Positions 52,125-61,119 of a DNA stretch of 64,000 nucleotides are shown piece by piece. The stretch spans positions 1-64,000 of the forward strand of contig JBFWMF010000003.1 of NCBI GenBank assembly GCA_050251735.1, in the 5' to 3' direction. Under the pieces are notes generated by a model that ran no database searches, was not told where the DNA came from, and worked only from the letters and a program-made list of their open reading frames with translations. This DNA is from Desulfitobacterium sp050251735 (GTDB lineage Bacteria > Bacillota > Desulfitobacteriia > Desulfitobacteriales > Desulfitobacteriaceae). The translations under genes and the position numbers were made by a program. Each line of letters starts with the position of its first letter. The first letter of the stretch is position 1.

Positions 52125-52975
52125 TATTCACACCTCGCGAAAACTACCCGATCTCTTCCACCTAAATCTTGAAAAATCTGAGTAGCGAAACCCTGTTCTT
52201 GAAAAAGTCGTATTACCGGTTCAGCCTGTTGCCATCCGATTTCCACTACGATTATTCCTTTGGTTTTCAATAATGAGGGTGCTTCCCTGGATAGTTCGCG
52301 ATAAAAATCCAAACCATCCTCGCCCCCCAGGAAAGCCATCCTCGGTTCTGCTTCAATCTCCGGAGCAAGTTCAATATATTCACCTACGGCAATATAAGGG
52401 GGATTACTCATGATGATATCCCAGCTTTCGTCACGAATCGGGGCCAGAAAATCTCCCTGCCGCCACTGGACTTGAACCCCAAGCCGTTCACTATTAAACC
52501 GAGCCACCTCAAGAGCATCTGGTGATAGGTCCGTCCCCACAACTCTAGTCTGTGGCCAATAATGAGCAACGCTGATAGCTAGAGCACCGCTGCCCGTACA
52601 GAGATCGACAACAGCAGGAGGGTTTCCATCCTCAATGGGACTCCACGTTGTTTTTAATTCCAGAATCTTTTCCACTAGAATCTCGCTATCTGCTCTAGGG
52701 ATAAGAACTCTTCTATCCACATAAAAATCAAGCCCCATGAATTCTTGGTGCTTTAAAATATACTGGAGAGGCTCTCGCTTGACCCGGCGCTCGAGCACCT
52801 GAGCAAAGGCAATTTCCTGATCAGGATCAAGCAATTGATCCCTACCCAGATAAAGTTGTTCACGCCTTAGCTTAAGAACATGCCCAAGCAGAAGATCCGC
52901 ATCCCAGCGCGGATTTTCCACTTGGGCCAGTTTTAATTCTTGCTCTCCCCATAAAAGGGCATCGATGATACGCAT
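52124..52975 (-). CDS. prmC: Release-factor glutamine methyltransferase
   Basis: A 283-residue SAM methyltransferase that methylates the GGQ glutamine of release factors. An N-terminal helical domain precedes the SAM motif VVDLCTGSGALAISVAHYWP and the substrate motif IIMSNPPYIA (NPPY). It overlaps prfA by one base, consistent with its target being made from the same message. Confidence 0.96.
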   Translation of the reverse strand: MRIIDALLWGEQELKLAQVENPRWDADLLLGHVLKLRREQLYLGRDQLLDPDQEIAFAQVLERRVKREPLQYILKHQEFMGLDFYVDRRVLIPRADSEILVEKILELKTTWSPIEDGNPPAVVDLCTGSGALAISVAHYWPQTRVVGTDLSPDALEVARFNSERLGVQVQWRQGDFLAPIRDESWDIIMSNPPYIAVGEYIELAPEIEAEPRMAFLGGEDGLDFYRELSREAPSLLKTKGIIVVEIGWQQAEPVIRLFQEQGFATQIFQDLGGRDRVVFARCE

Positions 52976-54042
52976 TATGCCTCCGCTTTAAGCCGCTCTG
53001 CCTGATCCGTGGTAATTAGAGCATTGATTACATCCTCAAGTTCACCTAGCAAAATAGCATCGAGTCGATGAAGAGTCAAGCCAATGCGATGGTCTGTCAC
53101 CCGGCCTTGGGGAAAGTTATAGGTCCGAATCCGCTCACTGCGATCACCCGTCCCAACCTGACTGCGGCGCTCGCTGGCTAATTCCCCTACAGCCTCTTCC
53201 TGAGCCCTTTCCAGGACCCGTGACCGCAAAACTCGCAAAGCCTTTTCTTTATTTTTTAATTGAGATTTTTCATCTTGACAAGACACCACTGTACCGGTCG
53301 GAATATGCGTGATCCGTACTGCTGACTGGGTAGTATTAACCGATTGCCCCCCCGGGCCGCTGGAACAAAAAATATCAATGCGCAAATCATTAGGGTTGAT
53401 CTGGACATCCACTTCTTCTGCCTCAGGAAGTACTGCCACTGTGGTCGTCGAGGTATGAATCCTCCCCCCGGATTCGGTGGCGGGCACCCGTTGCACCCGA
53501 TGAACACCACTTTCAAATTTCAGCTTGCTATAGGCTCCCTGGCCTTCTACAAGAAAGATAATCTCTTTAAAACCACCGATATCCGTATAGCTGGCGCTAA
53601 GCATCTCTGTCCGCCAACCTTGGCCTTCGGCATATTTAGTGTACATACGATAAAGATCCCCGGCAAAGAGGGCAGCTTCTTCCCCACCCGCACCGGCACG
53701 GATTTCCATAATGACGTTTTTATCGTCATTGGGATCCTTTGGCAAGAGCAAAACCCGCATCTGCTCAGCCAGAACATCTCGCTTCTCTGTCAATTCCTCA
53801 AGTTCAAGCTCGGCCATCTCTTTAAATTCGGGATCTAATTTCTCTTGAAGAAGACTTTGCGTCTCTTCGAGATTCTTCACCACCGAGCTATATTCACGAA
53901 AGGCTTCCACAATATCCGTCATACCCGACTGGGCTTTGGCATACTTCTGCCACTCTTCTTGTCTGGCAATGACCTCAGGATCGCTTAAGAGCTGGGTCAG
54001 CTCATCATAGCGCCTTTCAATTTCAATTAATTTATTTTGCAT
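52975..54042 (-). CDS. prfA: Peptide chain release factor 1
   Basis: A 355-residue class I release factor for UAA and UAG codons. The GGQ motif is in CSSGPGGQSVNTTQSAVRIT. The anticodon-like tripeptide is PAT in HRVQRVPATESGGRIHTS. Length is normal. It lies downstream of rpmE, with a strong terminator between them. Confidence 0.97.
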   Translation of the reverse strand: MQNKLIEIERRYDELTQLLSDPEVIARQEEWQKYAKAQSGMTDIVEAFREYSSVVKNLEETQSLLQEKLDPEFKEMAELELEELTEKRDVLAEQMRVLLLPKDPNDDKNVIMEIRAGAGGEEAALFAGDLYRMYTKYAEGQGWRTEMLSASYTDIGGFKEIIFLVEGQGAYSKLKFESGVHRVQRVPATESGGRIHTSTTTVAVLPEAEEVDVQINPNDLRIDIFCSSGPGGQSVNTTQSAVRITHIPTGTVVSCQDEKSQLKNKEKALRVLRSRVLERAQEEAVGELASERRSQVGTGDRSERIRTYNFPQGRVTDHRIGLTLHRLDAILLGELEDVINALITTDQAERLKAEA

Positions 54043-54115
54043 CTTTCACACCTCAAGCGAGCTAGAATAGTTCTGACGAAGTAACCTTGATATTATCTAT
54101 GAAATGACATAGTGC

Positions 54116-54143
54116 TAAAGAAAAAGCAGAGCGTGCGCTCTGC
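54116..54143 (-). terminator. Terminator after rpmE
   Basis: On the minus strand GCAGAGCGCACGCTCTGC is a perfect palindrome followed by TTTTTCTTTA. A second small palindrome (AACGGCCTGCGGTCGTT) precedes it. Confidence 0.92.
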
Positions 54144-54178
54144 CTTTCCTTTAGCAACGACCGCAGGCCGTTGTTCTA

Positions 54179-54376
54179 TTACATTCCGTATTTTTTCTTA
54201 AAGCGGTCCACTCGTCCACCAGTATCTACAAAACGTTGAACACCGGTATAGAAGGGATGGCACTTAGAACAAATTTCCACCTTAATATCCTTCTTAGTGC
54301 TGCCGGTTGGAATTACTTCGCCGCATACACAAGTGATAGTGGTTTGTTCATATTTAGGGTGTGTCTTTTCTTTCAT
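54179..54376 (-). CDS. rpmE: Ribosomal protein L31, zinc-binding type
   Basis: A 65-residue protein, MKEKTHPKYEQTTITC..., with zinc ligands CxC (TCVCGE) and CxxC (CSKCHPF), so the C+ form. Ending GRVDRFKKKYGM is typical. The upstream extension of 14 residues is not part of L31. The start ATG 54376 is behind GAAGGTGACG. Confidence 0.96.
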   Translation of the reverse strand: MKEKTHPKYEQTTITCVCGEVIPTGSTKKDIKVEICSKCHPFYTGVQRFVDTGGRVDRFKKKYGM

Positions 54377-54495
54377 GTCGTCACCTTCTTTCCCAACCGA
54401 GTCGTCAACTCTGAACATTGTACCACAACGACTTCATGCAGGTCAAGATATAATCAATAGAATAGAACCCTATCTTGAAATTTTTTTTAATAGCA

Positions 54496-55206
54496 TTAAT
54501 TGATTCGGGGGAGATAAGGTAGGGGATCAATAGTTTTCTTCTGAAGACGTATCTCAAAGTGAAGATGGGGACCGGTACTTCTTCCAGTATTCCCGGAAAT
54601 TGCTATAGCCTCACCCTGCTTGACCCATTCTCCGGGCTCAACCAGAAGCTTTTGATTGTGCGCATAGAGGCTTTCCACCCCATTACCGTGATCTAGAAGT
54701 ATGGTTAGACCATAGATATCCATCCAGCGAGCCTTGACCACTTTACCCTCTCGAGCAGCTAAGACATTTGTGCCATGAGGAATGGCTAAATCAATGCCGT
54801 GATGAAATTCTCCATTCCGCCAACCATAATCCGAGCTAATACGGGCATGGACCGGCCAGTTCCAAATCTGTTGAGTTCCACGTGAAAGGGCCTCGACAGC
54901 CACCGGAATCTCAATAGTTACAGTTGAATCTTTGTTGAACTGTTCGCGAATGGTCACAGTCCCACCCGGCTGTAGGTTAACCGCTTGGTTGTCTAACCGT
55001 ATTTGCTGGGCTGTCGTTTGATACTTCCTCGCTAAGTCTTCAAGGGTCTGTCCTTCTTGCATTGTGACAATAGAAAATTGAGCCACCGTGCTTCCTTCTT
55101 GGCAATACCCAAGAGAAATCCCGGCATTGATCCAGAAACTGCACACAAGCAAAAGGGCACACCCTTTAAACAAAAATCCCCTTTGCTTATGTTTACTTGT
55201 GTTCAT
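54496..55206 (-). CDS. LysM/M23 cell-wall metallopeptidase
   Basis: A 236-residue exported protein with a signal peptide (hydrophobic 11-30), a LysM-like region (EGQTLEDLARKYQTTAQQIR, about 51-70) and a C-terminal M23 peptidase domain. Zinc ligands are H of FHHGIDLAIP (with the D) and H-x-H in GPHLHFEIRL. It would cut peptide bridges or act as a LytM-type regulator of wall turnover. Confidence 0.9.
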   Translation of the reverse strand: MNTSKHKQRGFLFKGCALLLVCSFWINAGISLGYCQEGSTVAQFSIVTMQEGQTLEDLARKYQTTAQQIRLDNQAVNLQPGGTVTIREQFNKDSTVTIEIPVAVEALSRGTQQIWNWPVHARISSDYGWRNGEFHHGIDLAIPHGTNVLAAREGKVVKARWMDIYGLTILLDHGNGVESLYAHNQKLLVEPGEWVKQGEAIAISGNTGRSTGPHLHFEIRLQKKTIDPLPYLPRIN

Positions 55207-55258
55207 TTTTATGAAACCACCTCAAAGGTAGTCTCTCCCATGATAAGGCAAAAAATAC

Positions 55259-56251
55259 CTAGATGACACCCTTCATGGCATAAGCAGGCTTTTTAGCAAA
55301 GCTATGACGTGCTTCAATAAAGCGTACCGTACCGGTTTTACCCCGCATCACGACCGTATGAGTCAGAGCACCTTGGGCGGTAAAGTGCACCCCTTTCAAT
55401 AATGGACCTTCCGTAATACCTGTGGCAGCAAAGAATACATCATCAGAACAGACTAAATCATCCATGGTTAATAACTTACTTACATCCGAAATACCTAAAT
55501 CTTTCGCGCGCAGAACATCAGCATCATTTTCCGGCCAAAGCCTTCCTTGCATTTCGCCTCCTAAACAACGCAAAGCAGCGGCGGCAAGCACTCCTTCCGG
55601 AGCCCCGCCAACCCCCATCATGATATCAATCCCGGTACCTTCAATTGCACAAGCGACAGCTGGGGAAACATCTCCATCTGTAATCAAGCGAATACGCGCT
55701 CCTGTTTTCCGCACGTCATGAATAATCTTGTCATGTCGAGAACGATCCATGATGACGACCGTAAGCTCATCGATGCTTTTCCCTAAGGCTTGGGCTACAT
55801 TACGTAAGTTATCCTGCACCGAAGCATCTAAGTGGATCTTGCCCTTGGCTAGAGGGCCCACAGCGATCTTGTCCATATACATATCTGGTGCATGCAAAAG
55901 GCCACCCTTTTTCGCTATCGCTACCACAGCAATCGCACCAGCAAGACCTTTAGCCACAATATTTGTTCCTTCGAGCGGATCGACGGCAACATCTAACTCA
56001 GGAGCCTCGCCACTTCCTACTTTCTCGCCAATGTAAAGCATGGGCGCTTCATCCATTTCGCCTTCACCGATAACTACCGTTCCACTCATACGGATAGTGT
56101 CAAAAACGGATCGCATGGCTTGCACAGCAGCATCATCAGCAGCCTCTTTGTTACCACGCCCAACCCAACGAGCTGAAGCTAGAGCTGCCGCCTCCGTCAC
56201 CCGAGCAAATTCCATGGTAAGTTCACGTTCCATGGTTAAATCTTTATCCAT
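55259..56251 (-). CDS. glpX: Class II fructose-1,6-bisphosphatase
   Basis: A 330-residue GlpX-type phosphatase of gluconeogenesis. Metal and phosphate motifs are GEGEMDEAPMLYIGE, DPLEGTNIVAKG and MGVGGAPEGVLAAAAL. It follows the transaldolase and aldolase genes and so belongs to a small sugar-phosphate group. Confidence 0.95.
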   Translation of the reverse strand: MDKDLTMERELTMEFARVTEAAALASARWVGRGNKEAADDAAVQAMRSVFDTIRMSGTVVIGEGEMDEAPMLYIGEKVGSGEAPELDVAVDPLEGTNIVAKGLAGAIAVVAIAKKGGLLHAPDMYMDKIAVGPLAKGKIHLDASVQDNLRNVAQALGKSIDELTVVIMDRSRHDKIIHDVRKTGARIRLITDGDVSPAVACAIEGTGIDIMMGVGGAPEGVLAAAALRCLGGEMQGRLWPENDADVLRAKDLGISDVSKLLTMDDLVCSDDVFFAATGITEGPLLKGVHFTAQGALTHTVVMRGKTGTVRFIEARHSFAKKPAYAMKGVI

Positions 56252-56394
56252 GATGATCCCTCCAACTATTTTATCTTATTATTAAACTAACAATTTAAAT
56301 GAAGTACCATTGCGTCAATCTTTATTGCTTCAACAAATGCATCAGCACCACATGTATTGTCCCATACTTTTTTTGGGGATGCAAGGTGGGATGC

Positions 56395-56445
56395 CAGAGC
56401 TCAGAAAGAAAGCTCTTTCAGCCGAAAATCGTCTGTAAGAGCTTT
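56395..56445 (-). terminator. Terminator after the transaldolase gene
   Basis: On the minus strand AAAGCTCTT and AAGAGCTTT are perfect arms around a 19-nt loop and are followed by CTTTCTTTCTG. It lies 24 bp past the stop. Bases 56252-56394 hold no gene. Confidence 0.65.
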
Positions 56446-56468
56446 GCCAATCCATGATCAACGTTTTA

Positions 56469-57110
56469 TTACTTTAGTTTCTGCCAATCAGCTAAAAACT
56501 TATCAATTCCTGCCTCAGTCAAAGGATGCTTGAAGAGTTGGCGTAATACATTAAAGGGCACTGTCGCATAATCCGCCCCAAGCTTAGCCGCTTCCGTGAC
56601 ATGGACGGGGTTACGAATACTGGCAGCAATCACTTTGGTTTCCAAGCCATGAACTCCAAAAATCTCGCAAATGTCATCGAGCAGAAGGAGGCCATTTTCA
56701 CCAATGTCGTCCAGTCTGCCTAAGAAGGGGCTTACATACGTAGCTCCAGCTCGTGCGGCTAACAAGGCTTGAACCGCCGAAAAAATCAAGGTCACATTGG
56801 TTTTAATACCTTCAGCGCTGAGAATTTTTACTGCCTTGAGACCATCCTCTGTCATGGGAATCTTAACCACAATATGGGGATGCTTGGCGGCAAGTTCCCG
56901 AGCTTCCGTCAACATTCCGGTCGTATCTAAAGCGATAACCTCAGCACTGATCGGGCCATCGACGATTTCGATTAGCTCCTCTAAAAGCTGGTGGAAATCT
57001 CTTCCCTCTTTAGCCACCAAGCTGGGATTCGTCGTAATTCCAGCGATAACACCCATATTCCAGGCTTGCTTAATCTCTTCCGGATTAGCTGAGTCTAATA
57101 AAAATTCCAT
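56469..57110 (-). CDS. Small transaldolase (TalC/FSA family)
   Basis: A 213-residue transaldolase of the short type. It begins MEFLLDSANPEEIKQAWNMG. The Schiff-base Lys is in HIVVKIPMTEDGLKAVK. Ending is TEAGIDKFLADWQK. ATG 57110 with AAGGAGGATAAA upstream sets the family length; the longer frame overlaps fba. It interconverts sedoheptulose-7-P and fructose-6-P, or acts as a fructose-6-P aldolase. Confidence 0.93.
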   Translation of the reverse strand: MEFLLDSANPEEIKQAWNMGVIAGITTNPSLVAKEGRDFHQLLEELIEIVDGPISAEVIALDTTGMLTEARELAAKHPHIVVKIPMTEDGLKAVKILSAEGIKTNVTLIFSAVQALLAARAGATYVSPFLGRLDDIGENGLLLLDDICEIFGVHGLETKVIAASIRNPVHVTEAAKLGADYATVPFNVLRQLFKHPLTEAGIDKFLADWQKLK

Positions 57111-57120
57111 TTTATCCTCC

Positions 57121-57975
57121 TTAGGCTTTTCCGCTACTTCCGAAAAGGCGGATCTTTTCACGGATAATCTCAATCGTCGCTTCACGAGCCGGTCCCAGCA
57201 TTTTTCTAGGATCAATCTCACGAGGATTATCGGTCATTACCTTGCGGGCTGCTGCAACAAAAGCCTCCCTAATATTGGTGTCGATATTGACCTTACAGAC
57301 CCCAAGTGAAATTGCTCTTTGAATGGCATCATCCGGAACCCCTGACGAACCGTGCAAAACGATGGGGGCGTTAACCCGCTTACGGATTTCTGCGAGACGA
57401 TCAAAATCAAGTTGTGGGACCCCTTTGTACTGTCCATGAGCAGTACCAATCGCAATGGCTAAGGCATCGACTGCCGTCTCTTTCACAAAACGCTCAGCCT
57501 CATTGGGATCGGTAAAGAGGGCCTCCTTTTCACTGACGGTAATATCATCTTCTGTGCCCCCGATCTTACCAAGCTCTGCCTCTACAGAGACTCCTAAGGG
57601 GCGAACCGCTTCAATCACTTTATTGGTTAGGGCGATATTCTCCTCAAGGGAGAGCTTTGAACCATCAATCATCACGGAGGTAAACTGATTTCTTACGCAA
57701 CTCATCACTTGAGCAAAGCTGGTGCCATGATCAAGATGAAGGGCTACCGGCACACTGGCCTTCTCAGCCGCTAAGCTGGTCATTGCTGCTATGTATTCAA
57801 TCCCCGCGTATTTGATGGCTCCTTGACTCGCCTGAACAATGACGGGGGATTTTTCTGCTTCTGCCGCACCGACGATGGCTTGAACAATCTCCATATTGTT
57901 GCAGTTAAATGCTCCCACAGCATAATGTCCCCTTTGAGCTTCTTGCAACAGCTCTGCCATAGATACCAAACTCAT
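57121..57975 (-). CDS. fba: Class II fructose-1,6-bisphosphate aldolase
   Basis: A 284-residue zinc aldolase of the Fba/GatY/KbaY type. Zinc ligands are in VALHLDHGTSF, the family motif SEKEALFTDPNEAERFV, a later His in AIGTAHGQYKG and the phosphate loop VLHGSSGVPDD. It lies between the zinc-ribbon gene (2 bp) and the transaldolase. Confidence 0.94.
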   Translation of the reverse strand: MSLVSMAELLQEAQRGHYAVGAFNCNNMEIVQAIVGAAEAEKSPVIVQASQGAIKYAGIEYIAAMTSLAAEKASVPVALHLDHGTSFAQVMSCVRNQFTSVMIDGSKLSLEENIALTNKVIEAVRPLGVSVEAELGKIGGTEDDITVSEKEALFTDPNEAERFVKETAVDALAIAIGTAHGQYKGVPQLDFDRLAEIRKRVNAPIVLHGSSGVPDDAIQRAISLGVCKVNIDTNIREAFVAAARKVMTDNPREIDPRKMLGPAREATIEIIREKIRLFGSSGKA

Positions 57976-57977
57976 CC

Positions 57978-58658
57978 TTATTCCTCCTCAATTGCCTTAC
58001 GAAAACGTCCATGCTGCGTACAATTCAGCAGCACGGTTTTATTTTCGTCTAAATTCACCGCAGTCATACCCTCGAAAATACGAATATTCTCAGCATTCTC
58101 TCCGTAGATTACGCCAACCGCTTCACAAATATCACAATAAAGTTCGATTCGATCCGGTAAAAGTTCAAAGGTTAGATTATGGTTGCCGCATTGACAGCCC
58201 AAAGCCCCATCCTTTGCTAAGCAATGGAGATGATCCAGCAGTTTTAACATCACTTCCGGATTCTCAAATTCATCTTCATATCCTAATTCAGAAGCAAGCT
58301 CTGCGATGGATTTCTCACGTTCCTGGCATGCTTGAGTCACTTTTTGTTTGGGACCAATGAACCCTGCCGAAGCCTCCACTTCAGGACACACTAATGGCAA
58401 AGCATTTTTACCCCAGCAAGCACTTCGCTTAAGGCGGAGATAGTGAACCTGTCCGCAAAATGCGCAATTAAAAGATGTATTAAAATACTTGCGGTCTCGT
58501 GTTGCTACAGATATCAAGGATTCACCGCAACGGCAATATAAGTTTACCCGTCCCTTTCCGGAAAACGCAAAAAGAGATAGGCCGTGAAATTCTAATTCTC
58601 CGCATTGAGAGCACTGTATGGCGACGGATGTATGGGTCGTCAGGATCAATTTTCCCAC
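57978..58658 (-). CDS. Multi-zinc-ribbon protein of unknown function
   Basis: A 226-residue protein with four Cys-pair elements: CSQCGELEF, CRCGESLIS, CAFCGQVHY and CQCGNHNLTFEL/CDICEAVGV. The spacing suggests two or more zinc ribbons in tandem, separated by a helical middle (about 110-150). I do not recognise a named family. It sits between the Spo0F-like regulator and fba and begins just past a strong terminator, so it is probably the first gene of an operon with fba, the transaldolase and glpX. Confidence 0.7.
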   Translation of the reverse strand: MGKLILTTHTSVAIQCSQCGELEFHGLSLFAFSGKGRVNLYCRCGESLISVATRDRKYFNTSFNCAFCGQVHYLRLKRSACWGKNALPLVCPEVEASAGFIGPKQKVTQACQEREKSIAELASELGYEDEFENPEVMLKLLDHLHCLAKDGALGCQCGNHNLTFELLPDRIELYCDICEAVGVIYGENAENIRIFEGMTAVNLDENKTVLLNCTQHGRFRKAIEEE

Positions 58659-58716
58659 CTCTTTCTACCTCGAAACTATACTTCGGCAAGTAGTGGGGTT
58701 TTTCCTCCATCTCCAA

Positions 58717-58764
58717 TTTAAAAAAATAAGAGACAACCGCTGCAACTTATCTGCGGTGTCTCTT
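58717..58764 (-). terminator. Terminator after the Spo0F-like gene
   Basis: On the minus strand AAGAGACACCGC and GCGGTTGTCTCTT pair with one bulge around a 12-nt loop and are followed by ATTTTTTTAAA. Confidence 0.92.
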
Positions 58765-58776
58765 GTTCAACTTAAT

Positions 58777-59133
58777 CTATTGAAGAATTTCACGAACGTA
58801 ATCACGTAGCTCGAAAAGATCGAAAGGCTTACTAATATAGCAGTTCACCCCTTGTTCCTGAGATCTCTCCATGATATGAACATCTCCATAGGCCGTCATC
58901 ATAATCACTTGAACATCTTTGTTTAATGTCCTGATCTCTTTTAAAGTGTCAATCCCATTCTTTACTGGCATATTCATATCCATAATTATCAATTCCGGTT
59001 GGAAATCCTTGAGCAAACGAAGGGCTTCATTGCCATTTTCAGCCAATTGCACACTATGACCTTCTTCCTTAAAGGCCTCAAAAAGAAGTCGGCGAATCCC
59101 TATTTGATCATCTACAACGAGAATATTGGCCAT
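58777..59133 (-). CDS. spo0F: Single-domain response regulator, Spo0F-like
   Basis: A 118-residue receiver domain without output domain. The acid pocket is D8/D9 (VVDDQIG), phospho-acceptor D52 (IIMDMNMP), T80 (MMTAYGD) and K102 (ISKPFD). The conserved RRLL segment of helix 1 (QIGIRRLLFEAF) matches Spo0F. It would pass phosphate from sporulation kinases to Spo0B. It lies near fba, as in Bacillus. Confidence 0.85.
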   Translation of the reverse strand: MANILVVDDQIGIRRLLFEAFKEEGHSVQLAENGNEALRLLKDFQPELIIMDMNMPVKNGIDTLKEIRTLNKDVQVIMMTAYGDVHIMERSQEQGVNCYISKPFDLFELRDYVREILQ

Positions 59134-59159
59134 TTTTTACCATCTCCTTCCGCCAATAA

Positions 59160-60356
59160 TTATGGATATTCTGGATAAGTTTGTAAATATCCTTCTTTTA
59201 TTTCACGTTTCGTGATAAATCTTTCTTCTGACCAGTATTGTCTTAGAATGCGCGGATTCGCCTGAGTCCGTCTTAAGGGCAGAATTACCTCATCCCCAAC
59301 CTGACAGGGAAGCCCGCCTACATCGAGAACAGTCAACTGCATACCAATCTTGCCCGCGACGCGAATCGAATGACCTTGCCAAGCCACGGTCTCCTGACCC
59401 ACATAGATCCCGCAAAGAGCGAGGAGGTTTTTAATGATAATCTTAATGAAGTCCCAAAATCCTTGAGGTACAAAATGGGGCTGTACCCCAAAGCCATCGG
59501 TATATCCCACGGGAATCACAGCCAAACGAGTCTCGGCTTTGGTGCGATAAATGCTTTGATAGCCGACAAAGGTTCCTTTGGGCACCTGGCGTAGGCTGAT
59601 GATTCGAGCCTTAGCAACCCAAGGATCCTGAAGCTTTAGCATACCGGCAAAGGCGATCGCAGGAAAATGACCCACAAGAAGAGTCCCCGTCCTGATAAAA
59701 TCATAATGCCACTCCGGGTAATCCAAAAAAGCAGCACTGTTGCAGATATGCTTCCATAAGCCTACAAAGCCATGCTGCTCCATAATCCTGACCCCGCGCT
59801 GAAAGGCGGCATACTGCTGCTGAGTATAGGACCGATCACGCTGTGCGGCCCGCGCCAGATGAGTATAAATGCCGACCGGGTTAATAGAGTCGGTTGCCTT
59901 TATGGATTCAGCAAGATCCTCCCAATCCTTCTCCAAAAAACCGGTCCTGCCCATACCTGTTTCTAATTTGAGGTGAACCTGGGCTTCCTTCCCCAACTGA
60001 GCTGCCACGGTTGCACATTGAGTAATCATATTAAAATCCCCGAGAGTCAGCTGGAGGTCGGCTTCGAGAGCCTCCTTCATCTGCTCAGAAGATACAGGTC
60101 CTAGCACCAAAATAATGCCTTGAATCTCGTGCTGACGCAAAATCAGGCCTTCCTCGACAGTCGTCACCGCAAAGGCCTCGCAACCTAATTTCTGCAGTGT
60201 CTGAGCGATGGGAACTGCTCCTAAGCCGTAGGCATCAGCCTTCACTACAGCCATGACTCGGGCACCTTGGCTAAGGCGTTGGGTTATTTCCCGGTAGTTA
60301 TTGGCTATGGCGTCTAGGTTAATATCGATCCAAGCGTTACTCATTGTGATCGCCAC
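59160..60356 (-). CDS. alr: Alanine racemase
   Basis: A 398-residue fold-type III PLP enzyme. The PLP Lys is in VMAVVKADAYGLGAVP. The second-domain catalytic Tyr region is GTFVGYQSIYRT, followed by VIPVGYTDGF. Length is usual, with a short C-terminal tail. It makes D-alanine for the cell wall. It is followed downstream by the Spo0F-like gene. Its upstream region is repeat copy B. Confidence 0.93.
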   Translation of the reverse strand: MAITMSNAWIDINLDAIANNYREITQRLSQGARVMAVVKADAYGLGAVPIAQTLQKLGCEAFAVTTVEEGLILRQHEIQGIILVLGPVSSEQMKEALEADLQLTLGDFNMITQCATVAAQLGKEAQVHLKLETGMGRTGFLEKDWEDLAESIKATDSINPVGIYTHLARAAQRDRSYTQQQYAAFQRGVRIMEQHGFVGLWKHICNSAAFLDYPEWHYDFIRTGTLLVGHFPAIAFAGMLKLQDPWVAKARIISLRQVPKGTFVGYQSIYRTKAETRLAVIPVGYTDGFGVQPHFVPQGFWDFIKIIIKNLLALCGIYVGQETVAWQGHSIRVAGKIGMQLTVLDVGGLPCQVGDEVILPLRRTQANPRILRQYWSEERFITKREIKEGYLQTYPEYP

Positions 60357-60386
60357 CTTTTTCTTAAGGAAATTATTGAGGGAGTG

Positions 60387-61099
60387 TCTCCAGGATTTTG
60401 CTATACACGTTCGCTCAGAAAGCTGCGCGCACCCGTTCTAATCGCTCAAGCTCTCCGCTCCGTCGGGTGCCCAGCTAAATCGCCTTCCTTGGCTCTCTAG
60501 CTGGTTGGAAACGTCCTGTTTCCAACCCGACTCCGCTGCGTGCTTTTCGCGAAGAACGGGTAGCTGCTCGCTTTGAAGTCGCTCTCTTCCGTATATCAAA
60601 ATCCTTGGGTAATCTCATACTGAAAGTGAATACCCGAGGAACTCGAGTTTGCTTTTTCAGCGTAGAAGTGGAGCTTTTCTTTTGGCTCAGCTAAATCAGT
60701 GCACACGGAGCCCTTCTGCTAAAAAGACCCGAAAGCGTAGCTTCACGCACAGGAGCGAACGATTTTCACTGTGTATAAGGCAGCTAAGGCTTCTGCTTCG
60801 CTCACTCACCATAAGCCAAGCTTTCTTTAAGCGGAGGGGTGGTCAGGCGAACGAGGCTTTCGTTGCATAACGGAGCCACGGTTGCTTGGCCATGGATGGC
60901 CTGATGCCGCGAGCACATGGACGTGCAGGAGCGGCCACATCAGGTATTACCCTGAGGTTTGGCGACGAAAGTGTCCAGTGGACATTTTCGCCGAGGCGGA
61001 ATCTACAAATGATGCTCACCCGCCGAGGATTTTGCGATGAAAGCGAGTTTGCCAGCCCTGAAGCTACTGAGTGAGTGTTGTGCGTGAAGCTACACGACC
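60387..61099. repeat. Structured non-coding repeat element, copy B
   Basis: A 713-bp stretch in direct orientation to 50373-51018. Stems matching copy A but with compensated bases include GTCGGG/CCCGAC (60462-60467 with 60526-60531), CCAGCTA/TAGCTGG (60471-60477 with 60498-60504) and GGCCA/TGGCC (60888-60901). Compared with copy A it carries about 65 extra bases after TTTGGCG (about 60965-61035), which themselves contain GTCCA/TGGAC and GGCGG/CCGCC stems. It lies between the FemX-like gene and alr. Confidence 0.8.
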
Positions 61100-61119
61100 T
61101 GACTCTTCGGAGATGAGCT

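Noticed and set aside
53344..53838. Plus-strand frame opposite prfA
   Set aside because: Shadow of prfA with no motif.
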